Below, one piece after another: positions 62,606-64,000 of a stretch of DNA of 64,000 nucleotides. Both the position numbers and the translations under genes were made by a program. Source of the DNA: Methanobacterium sp. UBA279 (lineage in GTDB: Archaea; Methanobacteriota; Methanobacteria; Methanobacteriales; Methanobacteriaceae). The stretch spans positions 7,264-71,263 of the forward strand of contig DAQK01000003.1 in NCBI GenBank assembly GCA_002502855.1, written 5' to 3'. A model generated the notes under the pieces. The model saw only the letters and a program-made list of their open reading frames with translations, had not been told where the DNA came from and did no database searches. Every line of letters begins with the position of its first letter. Positions within the stretch are counted from its first letter, which is position 1.

Positions 62606-63796
62606 ATGTCCAGTTTCATAAAACATCCCTTACTGATTATCGTGGCTTTAATTATACTAGGTGCCGTCATGTATCCGGTGGGAATGGCTACAGCTAAATA
62701 TATCCCTGCACAGAATCCAGAAGAGATTGCCCTCCTTCCCATAGGAGATACGGTGACCAATGGAACCGCTGTGGTGGATAGCAACAAAGTTCGCAAGGTG
62801 CCCACAGTTTACCATCCTGAATATTTAGTGGAGTACGCTGAAAAAATTCAAATCTGGGAAATATACTCCAGCCTAGTCTCTGGAGCCACCCCCATACCTA
62901 TTAAAAATATCACTGGTGGTGGAATTTCAGATACAGGAAAAGCAGAAGATATTAAAGGGCCAGGAATGTTAACTATACAGGATAATAAACTGACAGTGAC
63001 CAACCCCACTTTTGTTTGGGGATATAAAGAACCATATACAGTAGCTGTTAAAACTAAAGATGGAGTAGATATTAAACAGGGAAACACCACCATAAGATCC
63101 GTAGCAGTGAATGATTTCAACAATGAAACCATTCCTAACGAGTACATAAGCTTGACTGACTTTAAAAACTGGTACAACAGTGTAAATGTGGGAAACAGTA
63201 CTGCACTGGATTACTCCCTGTCCAACTTCAACGACGGCCGGAACACTCTCAACCCAGATGAAATAGCCAAATTTTTCGGTGAAGGAGTGTTTGAGGAAAT
63301 GAAAACCCGTCCCCTAAAAGCACCCATAACTGTCTATGAAGATTCCGAGAACCAAGTAGTGATCAGTTCAACTTCAACTGCTATGAGCTACTATGCAGAA
63401 TATGACAACACTGCCCGGGCTCATAACGCCAATCAACTTATTAACGCCTGGAACAACACCATCATACCCCCACACACCGTTGGCTATGGAAGTAGCAATG
63501 TTTCTTACTATGGTGTCTTCGACCCAGATCCCAACGCCACTTATAAATGGGCCAGTCACGGTGTCTGCCCTCCAGGAAGAGTATTACGAGCTGCAGCTTT
63601 AGGAGCTGGTTTACCTGCACCAGCCGGTACTACAGGTGACTACCAAAATGCTATAGCCCCAGGTATAGACATAGTTACCGGTATAAAGGTGGAAAATACC
63701 AGAGATTACCCGATTAAAATAGTCATGTGGAGTGACGGTGGTGCTGATGGTGCCGGTATGACTACCATATATGCCCAGATCATCGAATTAAGGTAA
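62606..63796 (+). CDS. Membrane-anchored extracellular protein of unknown function
   Basis: 396 residues with an N-terminal membrane anchor (LLIIVALIILGAVMYPVGMA) and a large outside domain. The end has GAGLPAPAGTTGDYQNAIAP and ENTRDYPIKIVMWSDGGADG, somewhat like VanW-type surface proteins. The neighbour Mur ligase suggests a wall-related role, which is inference. ATG at 62606 is preceded by GGATGGTGTCGTT. Confidence 0.75.
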   Translation: MSSFIKHPLLIIVALIILGAVMYPVGMATAKYIPAQNPEEIALLPIGDTVTNGTAVVDSNKVRKVPTVYHPEYLVEYAEKIQIWEIYSSLVSGATPIPIKNITGGGISDTGKAEDIKGPGMLTIQDNKLTVTNPTFVWGYKEPYTVAVKTKDGVDIKQGNTTIRSVAVNDFNNETIPNEYISLTDFKNWYNSVNVGNSTALDYSLSNFNDGRNTLNPDEIAKFFGEGVFEEMKTRPLKAPITVYEDSENQVVISSTSTAMSYYAEYDNTARAHNANQLINAWNNTIIPPHTVGYGSSNVSYYGVFDPDPNATYKWASHGVCPPGRVLRAAALGAGLPAPAGTTGDYQNAIAPGIDIVTGIKVENTRDYPIKIVMWSDGGADGAGMTTIYAQIIELR

Positions 63797-63864
63797 CAAA
63801 CGCTTTTTTTTAACCTTTACCATTTTATTTTTTCTGTTTTAATCAAATAAAGGAATTTATTAAG

Positions 63865-64000
63865 ATGATTTCAGCCATTATAACCGCTGCTGGCAAGAAT
63901 AGGCGGATGGAAAAAGACCAGGAAAGGTTGGGTATTGAAGTCCAGAATAAATTACTTCTAGACCTAGATGGAAAACCAGTGATAATCCAGACCCTGGAAC
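63865..64000 (+). CDS. Nucleotidyltransferase, 5' part (MobA/GlmU-like)
   Basis: Cut by the window end. MISAIITAAGKNRRMEKDQE and LGIEVQNKLLLDLDGKPVII show the NTP-transferase pattern AAGxxxRM and the K-L/V-x-DGKP segment. Substrate cannot be told from this part: molybdopterin-type or sugar-1-phosphate nucleotide transfer are both possible. It follows the anchored protein gene by 68 bases. Confidence 0.8.
   Translation, partial: MISAIITAAGKNRRMEKDQERLGIEVQNKLLLDLDGKPVIIQTLE

Noticed and set aside
62511..62621. 36-residue frame upstream of the anchored protein
   Set aside because: Overlaps the following start in another frame and has no recognised features.

Overview
The window comes from a hydrogenotrophic methanogen of the order Methanobacteriales, most likely Methanobacterium or a close relative. 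This is inferred from the archaeal Spt5-L11-L1-L10-L12 operon, a methanogenesis-marker-16 type protein, hypD, pseudomurein-binding repeats joined to a C71-like peptidase, and a Mur-ligase homologue of the kind used for pseudomurein. The DNA is AT-rich, with archaeal TATA boxes and GGTG/GGAGG ribosome binding sites.

Left host part (1-14.6 kb): ribosomal stalk operon, alaS, a TPR protein, the marker-16 protein, a zinc-ribbon membrane protein, a secreted pseudomurein-binding peptidase that seems to start at AUU, then a reverse-strand group with a radical SAM protein, a PmbA/TldE protein, phosphoglycolate phosphatase and hypD. Right host part (61.0-64 kb): a Mur ligase-like protein, an anchored extracellular protein and the start of a nucleotidyltransferase.

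Between them (about 14.9-60.8 kb) lies one integrated head-tail virus. It starts with a tyrosine integrase and a HicAB pair. A palindrome-rich early promoter follows, then a long run of tiny, mostly unrecognised early genes (17.5-27.1 kb): an HNH-AP2 protein, a histone-fold protein, a SWIM-like protein and many zinc ribbons. No polymerase, primase or helicase is recognisable. Two small membrane proteins (holin/XhlA-like) precede the packaging and head module: TerS, TerL with a disrupted 5' end, a MuF protein split by an intein and carrying a JAMM-like C-terminal domain, portal, protease-scaffold and capsid. The connectors lead to a contractile-tail module: sheath, tube, a predicted frameshifted tail chaperone, tape measure, hub, collar-type fibre, gp25-like protein, baseplate J and adhesin. 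A reverse-strand cargo cassette of four membrane or lipoprotein genes sits inside the tail module. The lysis gene encodes a barrel-like domain, pseudomurein-binding repeats and a Cys-His-Asp peptidase.

The most interesting points are: a contractile-tailed virus in a pseudomurein-walled methanogen; a tail hub ending in a Cys-His-Asp domain that could open the wall during entry; the intein-split MuF/JAMM protein; the predicted +1/-2 frameshift in the tail chaperone; a viral histone-fold gene; two loci with direct repeats flanking AT-rich tracts; and three copies of the palindrome TTCTACwGTAGAA. Attachment sites were not resolved. All functional calls come from reading the sequence and known family motifs; no database search was possible.
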